A stretch of 10,080 nt of DNA from Desulfobacterales bacterium S5133MH16 (GTDB lineage Bacteria > Desulfobacterota > Desulfobacteria > Desulfobacterales > UBA11574): NCBI GenBank assembly GCA_001751005.1, contig MAXL01000146.1:1-10080 (forward strand), in the 5' to 3' direction. The position numbers were made by a program, and so were the translations under genes. This document shows, one piece after another, positions 1 to 7,366 of the stretch (positions within the stretch are counted from its first letter, which is position 1; the number at the start of each line of letters is the position of its first letter). Under the pieces are notes generated by a model. The model did no database searches and was not told where the DNA came from. It saw nothing but the letters and a program-made list of their open reading frames with translations.

Positions 1-51
1 AACGTACGAAAAGTACGCCTCATGATTACAAAATTTGCACGCCTTGAATTT

Positions 52-90
52 GAACTTTTTACGAAACCGTCTAAATCGGACTTTTTACGA
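52..90. repeat. Tandem-like 13-bp direct repeat, 26-bp period
   Basis: Two copies of G(A/G)ACTTTTTACGA start 26 bp apart (52-64 and 78-90) and match at 12 of 13 positions. The pair is bracketed by the complementary pentamers TGAAC and GTTCA at 51-55 and 91-95. This may be the edge of a larger intergenic repeat or a pair of protein-binding sites. The function is unknown. Confidence 0.4.
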
Positions 91-211
91 GTTCATCACC
101 AGTTAGGGCAAACCGGCCTACGGCTCGGAGAGAACTAAAGAGGATTCGATTTTCATATCAGAAAATAGCGGTTGCAATACCATATACACCCTTAAATAGT
201 TGAGTGGAAAA

Positions 212-237
212 TGCTTGAGCTCCAAAGCGCTCAAGCA
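212..237 (+). other. Stem-loop in the atpF' leader
   Basis: TGCTTGAGC (212-220) and GCTCAAGCA (229-237) form a perfect 9-bp stem around the 8-nt loop TCCAAAGC. It ends 31 nt before the chosen ATG of atpF'. No U-run follows, so a classic intrinsic terminator is unlikely. It may stabilise the mRNA or control translation. Confidence 0.45.
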
Positions 238-268
238 CTCAACAAAGTCTGAATCCGGAAGATATCTT

Positions 269-724
269 ATGCACATTATCAGCAATATAGCCCTTATCAG
301 TATAAACGAAACATTACTTTTTCAACTGTTCTCTTTTCTGATTTTTCTGTTTATTATCAACCGTATTATGTTTCGTCCGTTACAGAGTGTGATGGACAAC
401 AGAAAAAAACACATGGATAAGATACAGACAGATACCGTTGATGCGATAAAGGAACTTGAAAGCCTGACCCAAAATTTGAAAGCACAGGAATCGGAAGTCA
501 GAACAGAGGCCCTGGAATTAAAGCGGGAAGTTGAAGAATCAGGAAGCCGGCAGGCTGCTGAAGTCTTTGCTGCTTCCAAAAAAGAGATTGAAACATTAAA
601 GGAAAAGGCTGAAATGGAAGTCAAGGCCCGGATTGCTGAAGAACGAAAACACCTCCAAAAAGAATCTCAAGCCCTGGCTGTAACTGTCATGGAAAAGTTG
701 CTGGATCGGAGACTGGCTCCATGA
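269..724 (+). CDS. atpF': F0F1 ATP synthase subunit b' (AtpF')
   Basis: This is one of two peripheral-stalk subunits that hold the F1 head to subunit a of the membrane F0 sector. The 151-aa product has a short N-terminus, one membrane helix at about residues 16-36 (rich in Phe, Leu and Ile), then the motif RPLQSVMDNRKKHMDK (36-51) typical of b/b' subunits. The rest (about 52-148) is a highly charged helix rich in Glu, Lys and Ala, as expected for the dimeric stalk coiled coil. The length fits the family. I chose the ATG at 269 because GGAAG at 257-261 gives a 7-nt spacer and the protein then begins just before the membrane helix. A TTG at 200 would add 23 unconvincing residues. The stop overlaps the atpF start (ATGA at 721-724), which indicates translational coupling. 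Confidence 0.85.
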   Translation: MHIISNIALISINETLLFQLFSFLIFLFIINRIMFRPLQSVMDNRKKHMDKIQTDTVDAIKELESLTQNLKAQESEVRTEALELKREVEESGSRQAAEVFAASKKEIETLKEKAEMEVKARIAEERKHLQKESQALAVTVMEKLLDRRLAP

Positions 725-1302
725 AATGTGCAAATAAAATAGTTTTGGTATTTTGTTATATTATAGCAGGAATTTTGAGCCTCCACTTTGTGGGGCATGA
801 AGCCTTTGCCGCTGAAAAAGCCAGCAGCTGGCGGCCGATATATGACCTGATTTTGAGGTGGATCAATTTCGGAATTATTGTGTTTTTGGTGGTTAAATAT
901 GCAAAAACTCCCTTAATGAATTTCCTGCGGGGTCAAAAAGAAAAGCTGGCACGAGAAATCAAACGCCTGGAGAACAAACAGCAAGGAATTTCTGCAAATA
1001 TCGAAGAAACACTTAAAACTATTGATGAAAGTGAAGTCCGTTTTGCAGAACTAAAAGAGCGAATCGTTCGCCAGGGGGAAAAGAAAAAAGAGGCCATTAT
1101 CCAAACCGCTCAAAAGCAAAGCAAGATGATGCTGGAAGACGCAAAGCGAAGAATCGATACTTATTTTATACAGGCCAAAAACAAATTTAGGGGAGAAATG
1201 ATTGACAGGGCTATTGATCTGGCAATTGAAAGAATTCCCAAAGAGATTACCGCTGAAGATAATGAGAAATTAACTATTGAGTATATAACCTTAGTGAAAT
1301 AA
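721..1302 (+). CDS. atpF: F0F1 ATP synthase subunit b (AtpF)
   Basis: This is the second peripheral-stalk subunit, expected to form a heterodimer with b'. The 193-aa product starts with a signal-like hydrophobic stretch (residues 1-31, ending AFA-AEK). It continues with a short linker, a membrane helix at about 44-62 (WINFGIIVFLVVKYAKTPL), and a long charged helix at 64-178. An extra N-terminal hydrophobic segment is, from memory, common in deltaproteobacterial b subunits. Whether it is cleaved cannot be told here. The start overlaps the b' stop by 4 bp. In most bacteria atpH, atpA, atpG, atpD and atpC follow b. Here the next gene is clpB on the other strand, so the b'/b pair closes its transcription unit. 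Confidence 0.86.
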   Translation: MKCANKIVLVFCYIIAGILSLHFVGHEAFAAEKASSWRPIYDLILRWINFGIIVFLVVKYAKTPLMNFLRGQKEKLAREIKRLENKQQGISANIEETLKTIDESEVRFAELKERIVRQGEKKKEAIIQTAQKQSKMMLEDAKRRIDTYFIQAKNKFRGEMIDRAIDLAIERIPKEITAEDNEKLTIEYITLVK

Positions 1303-1358
1303 AATTTAACATTTCAACCGGTCAGATCTTTTTCATTTTATCATCAGTTTTATTCATA
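1303..1358. other. Convergent atpF/clpB gap
   Basis: This is a 56-bp AT-rich gap between two converging genes. A 6-bp inverted repeat, CCGGTC (1318-1323) and GACCGG (1362-1367), overlaps the end of clpB, but its 38-bp loop is too large for a convincing intrinsic terminator. T-rich tracts are present on the plus strand. Confidence 0.4.
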
Positions 1359-3947
1359 TTAGACCGGGGTAAACACGACCCGGTCTCCGTTGACATCGGC
1401 CCTTAACTTTGTTCCTTCCGGGATATTTCCCTGCAGGATCTCCATGGAAAGCGGATTTTCGATATATTTTTGAATGGCTCTCTTTAACGGACGAGCACCA
1501 TATATCTGATCAAATCCTTTTTCAGCAAGAAAAATCCGTGCATTCTCTGAAAGAACGAGCGCCAGCTTCATTTGATCCAGCCTTGATCCCAGCCGTTTAA
1601 TCTGGATGTCGACAATTTCACCGATCTGTTCCTGTGTTAGGTTCTCAAAAATTATGATCTCATCGATCCGGTTTAAAAATTCAGGCTTAAATTTCGCTCG
1701 AAGGGCTTCGGTAATTCTGGATTCCATTTCTTCGCGTCTTGATTCTCCGAGCTCCTGAATCCATCGGCTGCCCACGTTTGAAGTCATGATTATAATCGTA
1801 TTCTTAAAATCGACGGTCCTTCCATGACCGTCTGTCATACGGCCGTCGTCTAAAATTTGAAGCAGCACATTAAAAACCTCGGGATGTGCTTTTTCGATTT
1901 CATCAAACAGCACCACGGAATAAGGCCGCCGACGGACAGCCTCTGTAAGATATCCCCCTTCTTCATAACCCACATACCCCGGAGGGGCTCCGATCAGCCT
2001 TGAAACCGCATGCTTTTCCATGTATTCCGACATGTCGACTCTGACCATGGCCTGTTCGCTGTCAAAAATAAATTCCGCCAGCACCTTGGCTAATTCGGTC
2101 TTACCGACACCGGTGGGACCCATAAAAATAAACGATCCGATGGGCCGATTTGGGTCCTGCAATCCGGAACGGGCCCGACGAACTGCATTTGAGATCCCGG
2201 ATATGGCCTCTCTCTGTCCAATTACCCTATCACCGAGGCGATCCTCCATATGGACAAGTTTCTCTCTTTCCCCCTCAAGCATCCTGCTGACAGGGATACC
2301 GGTCCATATGGATATGACCTGGGCAATGTCTTCAGCATCGACTTCCTCTTTTAACATTTTTTTGTTTTTCTGAAGACTGGCGAGTTTTTGATTGGCCTGG
2401 TTCAAGTTATTTCTGAGTTCCGCAGCCTTTCCGTATCTGATCTCCGCAACCTTTGCCAGATTCCCCTCCCTTTCAGCCTGCTGTTCTTCAATGCCAAGCT
2501 GCTCCTGATGCTCTTTGATCTTCCTTATGGTCTGGATCAGATCCTTTTCATTCTGCCAGTGGGCTTTCATTTCAAGGATTTCATCCTTGAGGTTATTTAT
2601 CTTGGCTTCAAGCCTGGCAAGACGCTCTTTGGATGCAGAATCCGATTCTTTTTTTAATGCTTCCCGTTCTATTTCAGCCTGGGTTATCTTGCGCTGGATC
2701 TCATCTATTTCCACAGGCATACTATCGATTTCGATCCTGAGTTTTGAAGCACATTCATCCATCAAGTCAATGGCCTTGTCCGGAAGAAATCGGTCGGAAA
2801 TGTAGCGATGAGACAGGGTGGCAGCGGCAACGATGGCCGAATCCTTAATCCGTACACCGTGATGGACCTCGTATTTTTCCTTAAGACCCCGGAGCACAGA
2901 TATGGTATCTTCCACCGTGGGCTCGAGCACCATAACCGGTTGGAAACGCCGTTCCAGGGCAGTGTCTTTTTCAATGTACTTACGATATTCATTTAATGTG
3001 GTCGCTCCCACACATCGCAGTGTGCCCCTGGCAAGGGCCGGTTTTAACATATTTGAAGCGTCCATGGCACCTTCGCTGGCTCCCGCTCCCACAAGGGTGT
3101 GCAGCTCATCGATAAAAAGAATAACTTCTCCTTCTGCTTTTTCGACCTCTTTTAGAACCGCTTTCAGACGATCTTCAAATTCTCCCCTGTACTTGGCGCC
3201 GGCAATGAGCGCCCCCATATCAAGAGCCGCAAGCCGCCTGTTTTTAAGGCTTTCAGATACATCTCCGGCGACAATACGTTGGGCCAGGCCCTCAACAATA
3301 GCGGTTTTTCCCACACCCGGCTCTCCGATTAAAACAGGGTTGTTTTTTTTACGCCGGGAGAGCACCTGGACAATTCGCCGGATTTCATCATCACGGCCGA
3401 TAACGGGATCGAGCTTGCCCAGCCGAGCCAGATCGGTCAGATTGCGGCTGAATCTGTCAAGGGCCTGGTATTTTTCTTCCGGGTTCGGATCGGTTATCCG
3501 CTGGGTCCCTCGAATATCCAGGAGAACCTTTAAAATTGATTCTCTTGAAATTCCCTTTTTCCCTAAAATTTTGGCGGCTTCTCCTCTTTTTTCGTCTGAT
3601 ATGGAAAGAAAAATGTGTTCAATGCTGACGTATTGATCTTTTATTTTGGCGGCCTCTGCAAAAGCAGCATCAAGAACACTTTTGGTCCGGGGAGATATGA
3701 AGGCATCTCCAACCGCAGATCCGCTTATTTTTGGAAATTTATCAATGGCTGCGGTAAGTTCACGGGAAATATCATCCGAAGAAACACCCAGTTTATTCAG
3801 CATGGCCCGGGCGATTCCTTCCGGTTCATTGAGCATGGCAAGAAGTAAATGCTCCGGCTCGATCTGTTGGTTATTATGCTCTGAAGCCATGGATTGGGCA
3901 TTTTGAATAAGTTCCTGTGATTTTATAGTAAATTTATCAAAACGCAT
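1359..3947 (-). CDS. clpB: ATP-dependent disaggregase ClpB
   Basis: ClpB is a hexameric cytosolic AAA+ chaperone that threads aggregated proteins through its pore, usually with DnaK. The 862-aa length is close to the 857 aa of E. coli ClpB. Domain order is complete. The double Clp-N domain is at about 1-145. The first AAA+ domain has Walker A GEPGVGKT (208-215), pore loop KYRG (252-255), Walker B VILFIDE (275-281) and arginines at 333-334. A coiled-coil middle domain spans about 410-530 and marks ClpB rather than ClpA or ClpC. The second AAA+ domain has Walker A GPTGVGKT (610-617), pore loop GYVG (657-660), Walker B VVLFDE (678-683), FLNR (757-760) and sensor-2 GAR (817-819). No ClpP-binding loop was noticed. 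The ATG at 3947 is preceded by AGGAGG (complement of 3953-3958) with a 5-nt spacer. The gene is divergent from thiC. Confidence 0.97.
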   Translation of the reverse strand: MRFDKFTIKSQELIQNAQSMASEHNNQQIEPEHLLLAMLNEPEGIARAMLNKLGVSSDDISRELTAAIDKFPKISGSAVGDAFISPRTKSVLDAAFAEAAKIKDQYVSIEHIFLSISDEKRGEAAKILGKKGISRESILKVLLDIRGTQRITDPNPEEKYQALDRFSRNLTDLARLGKLDPVIGRDDEIRRIVQVLSRRKKNNPVLIGEPGVGKTAIVEGLAQRIVAGDVSESLKNRRLAALDMGALIAGAKYRGEFEDRLKAVLKEVEKAEGEVILFIDELHTLVGAGASEGAMDASNMLKPALARGTLRCVGATTLNEYRKYIEKDTALERRFQPVMVLEPTVEDTISVLRGLKEKYEVHHGVRIKDSAIVAAATLSHRYISDRFLPDKAIDLMDECASKLRIEIDSMPVEIDEIQRKITQAEIEREALKKESDSASKERLARLEAKINNLKDEILEMKAHWQNEKDLIQTIRKIKEHQEQLGIEEQQAEREGNLAKVAEIRYGKAAELRNNLNQANQKLASLQKNKKMLKEEVDAEDIAQVISIWTGIPVSRMLEGEREKLVHMEDRLGDRVIGQREAISGISNAVRRARSGLQDPNRPIGSFIFMGPTGVGKTELAKVLAEFIFDSEQAMVRVDMSEYMEKHAVSRLIGAPPGYVGYEEGGYLTEAVRRRPYSVVLFDEIEKAHPEVFNVLLQILDDGRMTDGHGRTVDFKNTIIIMTSNVGSRWIQELGESRREEMESRITEALRAKFKPEFLNRIDEIIIFENLTQEQIGEIVDIQIKRLGSRLDQMKLALVLSENARIFLAEKGFDQIYGARPLKRAIQKYIENPLSMEILQGNIPEGTKLRADVNGDRVVFTPV

Positions 3948-4099
3948 TAATTCCTCCTGTGGTTTTTATTGTCAAATACTAAAAAAATAAACATTCACGG
4001 TTTAATGTCAAACCTTCAACAGATACGAAATTTATCGTATTATTTCAGCGTGATAAAAATTGGATTATTTGGTGTTGTAAAAATCTTAAAAAAGATCCC
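3948..4099. promoter_or_regulatory. clpB upstream region
   Basis: The region is AT-rich. On the minus strand, TTGACA (complement of 4006-4011) is a possible -35, but the expected -10 position is only a run of T with no good TATAAT. An alternative heat-shock-like reading is TTGAAG, 13 bp, CCGTGAAT, overlapping the same place; it matches the sigma32 consensus poorly. No CIRCE element was seen. The start site of clpB therefore stays open, although the ribosome-binding site is excellent. Confidence 0.35.
4023..4040. promoter_or_regulatory. 18-bp palindrome, candidate operator
   Basis: ATACGA (4023-4028) and TCGTAT (4035-4040) are exact inverted 6-mers around AATTTA. The site lies 11 bp upstream of the possible clpB -35 (4006-4011, minus strand) and 59 bp upstream of the thiC -35. 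A dimeric regulator could bind here and act on clpB. No family is assigned. Confidence 0.35.
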
Positions 4100-4128
4100 T
4101 TGACAACCTAAAAACTTAGATTTAGAAT
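4100..4128 (+). promoter_or_regulatory. Sigma70-type promoter of the thi operon
   Basis: TTGACA (4100-4105) is a perfect -35, followed by a 17-bp spacer and TAGAAT (4123-4128) as -10. Transcription would start at about 4134-4137, exactly where the TPP aptamer P1 stem begins. The position and spacing support this as the true promoter of thiC and the genes after it. Confidence 0.8.
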
Positions 4129-4136
4129 AATATTAT

Positions 4137-4225
4137 CTCGTTAGGGGTGTTGGTATCATCTGAGAGTCCGGGAAAGGACAACCCTTATCCACCTGATCAG
4201 GGTAATACCTGCGAAGGGAAACGGG
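4137..4225 (+). ncRNA. TPP riboswitch (THI element) aptamer
   Basis: This RNA aptamer binds thiamin pyrophosphate and controls the downstream thi genes. The conserved core is present in order: GGGGTG (4144-4149), CTGAGA (4160-4165), ACCCTT (4181-4186), ACCTGATC (4191-4198), and TAATACCTGCGAAGGGAA (4203-4220). P1 is formed by CTCGTT (4137-4142) with AACGGG (4220-4225), with one wobble pair. The 3' strand of P1 also fits an alternative pairing, AACGGGCATG (4220-4229) with CATGCTGTT (4244-4252). That pairing would use up the 5' arm of the terminator. When TPP holds P1 closed, the terminator can form; without TPP, the antiterminator wins. This gives transcriptional attenuation of thiamin synthesis. 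Confidence 0.96.
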
Positions 4226-4244
4226 CATGCGATTCGGATTGTCC

Positions 4245-4282
4245 ATGCTGTTTTCCTGTTCGGGGAAACAGCATTTTTTTTT
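4245..4282 (+). terminator. Riboswitch-controlled intrinsic terminator
   Basis: The stem ATGCTGTTTTCC (4245-4256) pairs with GGGGAAACAGCAT (4262-4274) around a short loop and is followed by nine T (4274-4282). Its 5' arm overlaps the antiterminator strand at 4244-4252, so it is mutually exclusive with the ligand-free form of the leader. It is the expression platform of the TPP riboswitch. Confidence 0.92.
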
Positions 4283-4486
4283 GAAATACAATTTGTATAC
4301 TTACCGATCGCCGCCTTTTTGCCAACCGATCAGATAACACCCCTATTCACCCCGGGTTTCTCACTGCTCAAAGCAATCAAGGAACACGGCATTTCAGGCC
4401 AAGAAAGGTCTCGCCAAAGACGCAGTATCTTACTTGGCCTTCAGATCCCATAAAATGGGAAAAAACGCAACGAACGGAGATATAAA
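4283..4486 (+). other. Long thiC leader after the attenuator
   Basis: These 204 nt lie between the terminator T-run and the thiC ATG, longer than needed. No ORF is supported. It contains an exact 8-bp inverted repeat, AGGCCAAG (4396-4403) and CTTGGCCT (4433-4440), enclosing 29 nt, and a small hairpin TCCCAT/ATGGGA at about 4446-4460. The ribosome-binding site is CGGAGA at 4475-4480, 6 nt before the ATG. The segment may hold a degenerate intergenic repeat. Confidence 0.45.
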
Positions 4487-5764
4487 ATGACACAGATTCA
4501 AGCGGCCCGAAGCAATCGTATTACAGAGGCAATGCATCAGGTTGCCCAAAAAGAGGGTCTTACCGCTGAACAGGTGCGAGAAAAAGTGGCCGGCGGCGTG
4601 GTGGTGATTCCCAAAAACCGCAACCGGAATTTCGAAGCGCGTGGCATTGGCCAGGGCTTGAAAACCAAGGTGAATGCCAACATCGGCACTTCCCCGAGCC
4701 ACCATGACCTGAAAGAAGAACTGACCAAGCTCGACACTGCTGTTGCGGCCGGTGTGGATGCGGTGATGGATCTTTCCACCGGTGGGAACCTCGACCTCAT
4801 ATTGGAAACCATATTGAAACGATCCCCGGTCATGGTGGGCACCGTTCCGATCTATAAAGTCGTCAGCAAGTTGATGGCAAATAACAAAACTCCCGCACAG
4901 ATGACCGCGGACGACCTTATGGAGGAAATCGAGACGCAAGCCGCGCTGGGAGTTGATTTCATAACGGTGCATTGCGGTATCACCCGACAAAGCTTAAGCG
5001 CCCTTAAGGGGTGTCATCGGATTATGGGCATGGTGTCGCGCGGCGGCAGCTTTATCGCCGAATGGATCACCTCGAATAAAAAGGAAAACCCCCTGTTTTC
5101 CCAATACGATCGTCTGTTGGAAATCTGTCGGCAACATGATGTTACCCTGTCTTTGGGGGATGGACTTCGCCCCGGAGCAATCCATGATGCCCAAGATCGT
5201 GCCCAAATTTCCGAGCTTTTGATTTTGGGCGAGCTGGCGCGACGCGCCCGGAAGGCCGGTGTCCAGGTGATGATCGAAGGTCCCGGACATGTTCCGCTGG
5301 GACGCATCGCCGGGGATGTACAATTACAAAAGCGCGTTTGCGACAACGCGCCATACTACGTGCTGGGGCCGTTGCCTACTGACATTGCTCCGGGCTACGA
5401 TCATTTGGTCGGTGCCATCGGCGGAGCGGTGGCTGCGGCCAGTGGTGTGGATTTCTTGTGTTATCTGACACCTGCCGAACACTTGCATCTGCCCACGGTC
5501 CAGGATGTCCATGACGGCGTCATGGCCACGCGGATTGCGGCTCATATCGGCGATCTGGAAAAGGGGCTGCCGGGGTCAGAAGACTGGGATCGGAAGATGT
5601 CCATAGCACGACGCGAATTCGATTGGGAAACCATGTATAACCAGGCCATCGACCCGAATTTGGCCCGCAAGCGCCGCATGCAGACCGAAGATCATGATCG
5701 GGATGTCTGCACCATGTGCGGTGATCTTTGCGCGATTAAAACCTTTGATCGTATTATGCTTTAA
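4487..5764 (+). CDS. thiC: Phosphomethylpyrimidine synthase ThiC
   Basis: ThiC is a radical-SAM enzyme that rearranges aminoimidazole ribotide into 4-amino-5-hydroxymethyl-2-methylpyrimidine phosphate (HMP-P), the pyrimidine half of thiamin. The 425-aa product is the short form, without the extra N-terminal domain of the ~600-aa enteric enzyme. Family motifs are KVNANIGTS (61-69), MDLSTGG (94-100), SRGGSF (184-189), SLGDGLRPG (222-230), EGPGHVPL (264-271), LGPLPTDIAPGYDH (293-306) and CYLTPAEHLHLP (325-336). The C-terminal cluster-binding cysteines are C408, C411 and C415 (CX2CX3C). This spacing is one residue shorter than the CX2CX4C of long-form ThiC and matches what I recall from other anaerobes. 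The start is fixed by a ribosome-binding site at 4475-4480. It is the first gene after the TPP riboswitch. Confidence 0.97.
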   Translation: MTQIQAARSNRITEAMHQVAQKEGLTAEQVREKVAGGVVVIPKNRNRNFEARGIGQGLKTKVNANIGTSPSHHDLKEELTKLDTAVAAGVDAVMDLSTGGNLDLILETILKRSPVMVGTVPIYKVVSKLMANNKTPAQMTADDLMEEIETQAALGVDFITVHCGITRQSLSALKGCHRIMGMVSRGGSFIAEWITSNKKENPLFSQYDRLLEICRQHDVTLSLGDGLRPGAIHDAQDRAQISELLILGELARRARKAGVQVMIEGPGHVPLGRIAGDVQLQKRVCDNAPYYVLGPLPTDIAPGYDHLVGAIGGAVAAASGVDFLCYLTPAEHLHLPTVQDVHDGVMATRIAAHIGDLEKGLPGSEDWDRKMSIARREFDWETMYNQAIDPNLARKRRMQTEDHDRDVCTMCGDLCAIKTFDRIML

Positions 5765-5797
5765 CGAACGAGACCTTTGAAAGTAGGAAAGGATCGG

Positions 5798-6559
5798 ATG
5801 AAAGATTTGACCGCAACCCAGAAGATTCGGTATTCGCGCAACATCCTGGTGCCGGAAATCGGCATGACCGGACAACAAAAGCTTTTAAGGGGCCGGGTCC
5901 TGGTGGTGGGCGCCGGGGGATTGGGCAGTCCTGCCTTGTTTTACCTGGCATGCGCCGGCGTGGGGACTATCGGTATTGTGGATGGGGATCGAGTCGAATT
6001 GTCCAACCTGCAGCGCCAGATTTTGTATACATCGGCGGATCTGGACGATTTGAAGACCCTTTCGGCACAAAAAAAATTGCATCGCCTGAACCCGGATGTT
6101 TGCATTGAACCGTACAACGAGCTGTTTACCGCAAAAAACGGCAGAGACTTGGTAAGGGGGTATGACTTTGTGATCGAGGCCACGGATAATTTCGAAGCCA
6201 AGTTTTTGGTCAACGACATATGTATTCATGCCAAGGTTCCCTTCTGCCATGCCGGCATCTTGGGAATGTTCGGCCAGGTCATGACCATCGTGCCCGGCCA
6301 AGGCGCCTGTTACCGTTGTGTGTTCGGCAACATTCCCGAACCGGATGAGATATCCTCCACCGACCAAGTCGGGGTTTTGGGGGTGGTGCCCGGCGCACTG
6401 GGGAGCATACAGGCCGCCGAAGCCGTCAAATTCTTGACCGGCAGCGGAAAATTGCTGCTCGGGCGGCTGTTGACCTACGACGCCCTGAATTTGATATTTC
6501 GGGAAATCGAACTGCCGCCGCCATGTTGCGACGTATGCCGGGCAGCAAAACTCATTTAA
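5798..6559 (+). CDS. thiF: ThiF/MoeB/HesA-family ThiS adenylyltransferase
   Basis: This E1-like enzyme probably adenylates the ThiS C-terminus with ATP so that sulfur can be added for thiazole synthesis. The 253-aa product has the Rossmann nucleotide loop GAGGLGS (38-44), VDGD (61-64), the NLQRQ arginine motif (70-74), K86 and the TDN motif (129-131). Two Zn-binding pairs are present, C171/C174 (CYRC) and C244/C247 (CDVC). In E. coli ThiF and MoeB a cysteine lies just before the G(V/I)xGP-like stretch. Here the aligned segment is ISSTDQVGVLG (185-195) and has no cysteine; by my hand alignment T188 stands in its place. I chose the ATG at 5798 because AGGAAAGG lies just upstream, and rejected a TTG at 5777. 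The start is 33 bp after thiC. MoeB or HesA is possible by family, but the context strongly favours ThiF. Confidence 0.86.
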   Translation: MKDLTATQKIRYSRNILVPEIGMTGQQKLLRGRVLVVGAGGLGSPALFYLACAGVGTIGIVDGDRVELSNLQRQILYTSADLDDLKTLSAQKKLHRLNPDVCIEPYNELFTAKNGRDLVRGYDFVIEATDNFEAKFLVNDICIHAKVPFCHAGILGMFGQVMTIVPGQGACYRCVFGNIPEPDEISSTDQVGVLGVVPGALGSIQAAEAVKFLTGSGKLLLGRLLTYDALNLIFREIELPPPCCDVCRAAKLI

Positions 6560-6577
6560 TAAAAAAAGGAGATGACC

Positions 6578-7366
6578 ATGACCCAATTACCTCCGCTGAT
6601 TATTGCGGATCGCACCTTTCATTCCCGCCTGCTGGTCGGGACCGGCAAGTTTGCCTCCACCCAAATCATGCAGCAGGCTATTGCGGCTTCCGGAGCCGAG
6701 ATTGTCACTGTGGCTCTGCGCCGTGTTGATTTGAGCGATCCCCAGGACAACCTTATGGAAGCCATTGATAGAAATCGATACCTGTTTTTGCCCAACACCA
6801 GCGGCGCCAGGGATGCGGAGGAAGCCATGCGTCTGGCACGAATTGCCAGGGCAGCGGGATGCGACCCGTGGGTCAAGCTGGAAGTCACACCCGATCCACA
6901 TTATTTGCTGCCCGATCCGGTGGAAACCCTGAAGGCGGCCGAAATTCTGGTTAAAGAAGGATTCAAGGTACTTCCTTATATTAATGCGGACCCGGTCCTG
7001 GCCAAGCGGCTGGAAGAGGTGGGGACGGTTACGGTGATGCCTCTGGGGGCCCCTATCGGAAGCAATCGAGGTTTGAAAACACGAGACTCAATTCAGATCA
7101 TTATCCAACAGGCGCAGGTGCCGGTGGTGGTAGATGCCGGACTGGGAGCGCCTTCCCACGCGGCAGAAGCCATGGAGATGGGTGCTGATGCTGTTTTAAT
7201 CAACACTGCCATTGCTACGGCCGGCGATCCGGTGGGCATGGCAGAAGCCTTCCGGCTGGGTGTGGAAGCCGGGTTTAAAGCATATACAGCAGGTCTGGGC
7301 CGACATTCTTGGGAGGCGGAAGCCAGCTCCCCCCTGACCGGATTTTTAAGGAGCAACCACGCATGA
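6578..7366 (+). CDS. thiG: Thiazole synthase ThiG
   Basis: ThiG is a TIM-barrel enzyme that builds thiazole phosphate from 1-deoxy-D-xylulose 5-phosphate, dehydroglycine and ThiS-thiocarboxylate. The 262-aa length is usual. The Schiff-base lysine is K100 in WVKLEV (98-103). Other motifs are LLVGTGKF (18-25), LPNTSGA (71-77), [12 protein letters not shown] (155-166), [20 protein letters not shown] (183-202, phosphate-binding region) and AVLINTAIA (205-213). Two ATG codons lie 6 bp apart. AAGGAG (6566-6571) directly abuts the first and is 6 nt from the second, so I chose 6578. The stop overlaps the thiH start (ATGA, 7363-7366), so ThiG and ThiH, which act in sequence and form a complex in E. 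coli, are translationally coupled. Confidence 0.96.
   Translation: MTQLPPLIIADRTFHSRLLVGTGKFASTQIMQQAIAASGAEIVTVALRRVDLSDPQDNLMEAIDRNRYLFLPNTSGARDAEEAMRLARIARAAGCDPWVKLEVTPDPHYLLPDPVETLKAAEILVKEGFKVLPYINADPVLAKRLEEVGTVTVMPLGAPIGSNRGLKTRDSIQIIIQQAQVPVVVDAGLGAPSHAAEAMEMGADAVLINTAIATAGDPVGMAEAFRLGVEAGFKAYTAGLGRHSWEAEASSPLTGFLRSNHA

Larger units (their letters stand above)
1..268. other. Non-coding leader upstream of atpF'
   Basis: No gene is supported here. The stretch is AT-rich and contains a small hairpin at 3-17 (CGTAC, loop GAAAA, GTACG). It also has a near-exact 13-bp direct repeat, GAACTTTTTACGA at 52-64 and GGACTTTTTACGA at 78-90, enclosed by TGAAC (51-55) and GTTCA (91-95). A strong stem-loop lies at 212-237. 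A TTG codon at 200 would extend the b' reading frame upstream, but the added residues do not look like subunit b' and run through the stem-loop. A promoter could lie at 172-198 (TTGCAA, 15-bp spacer, TAAATA), but the spacer is short and this is weak. Confidence 0.6.

Noticed and set aside
200..268. TTG-initiated N-terminal extension of subunit b'
   Set aside because: The added residues pass through a perfect stem-loop and do not resemble b' subunits; the ATG at 269 has a good ribosome-binding site.
1318..1367. Possible bidirectional terminator between atpF and clpB
   Set aside because: Only a 6-bp stem with a 38-bp loop that overlaps the clpB end; too weak to call.
2902..3636. Plus-strand 244-aa reading frame opposite clpB
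   Set aside because: Rich in Ser and Arg with no domain pattern; it lies antisense to the conserved first AAA+ domain of ClpB.
3960..4040. CIRCE or sigma32 promoter for clpB
   Set aside because: No TTAGCACTC inverted repeat exists, and the best sigma32-like match is poor in the -10 half.
5885..6586. Minus-strand 233-aa reading frame opposite thiF
   Set aside because: It is an antisense shadow of a clear ThiF-family gene in GC-rich DNA; composition rich in His, Gln and Gly with no recognisable domain.
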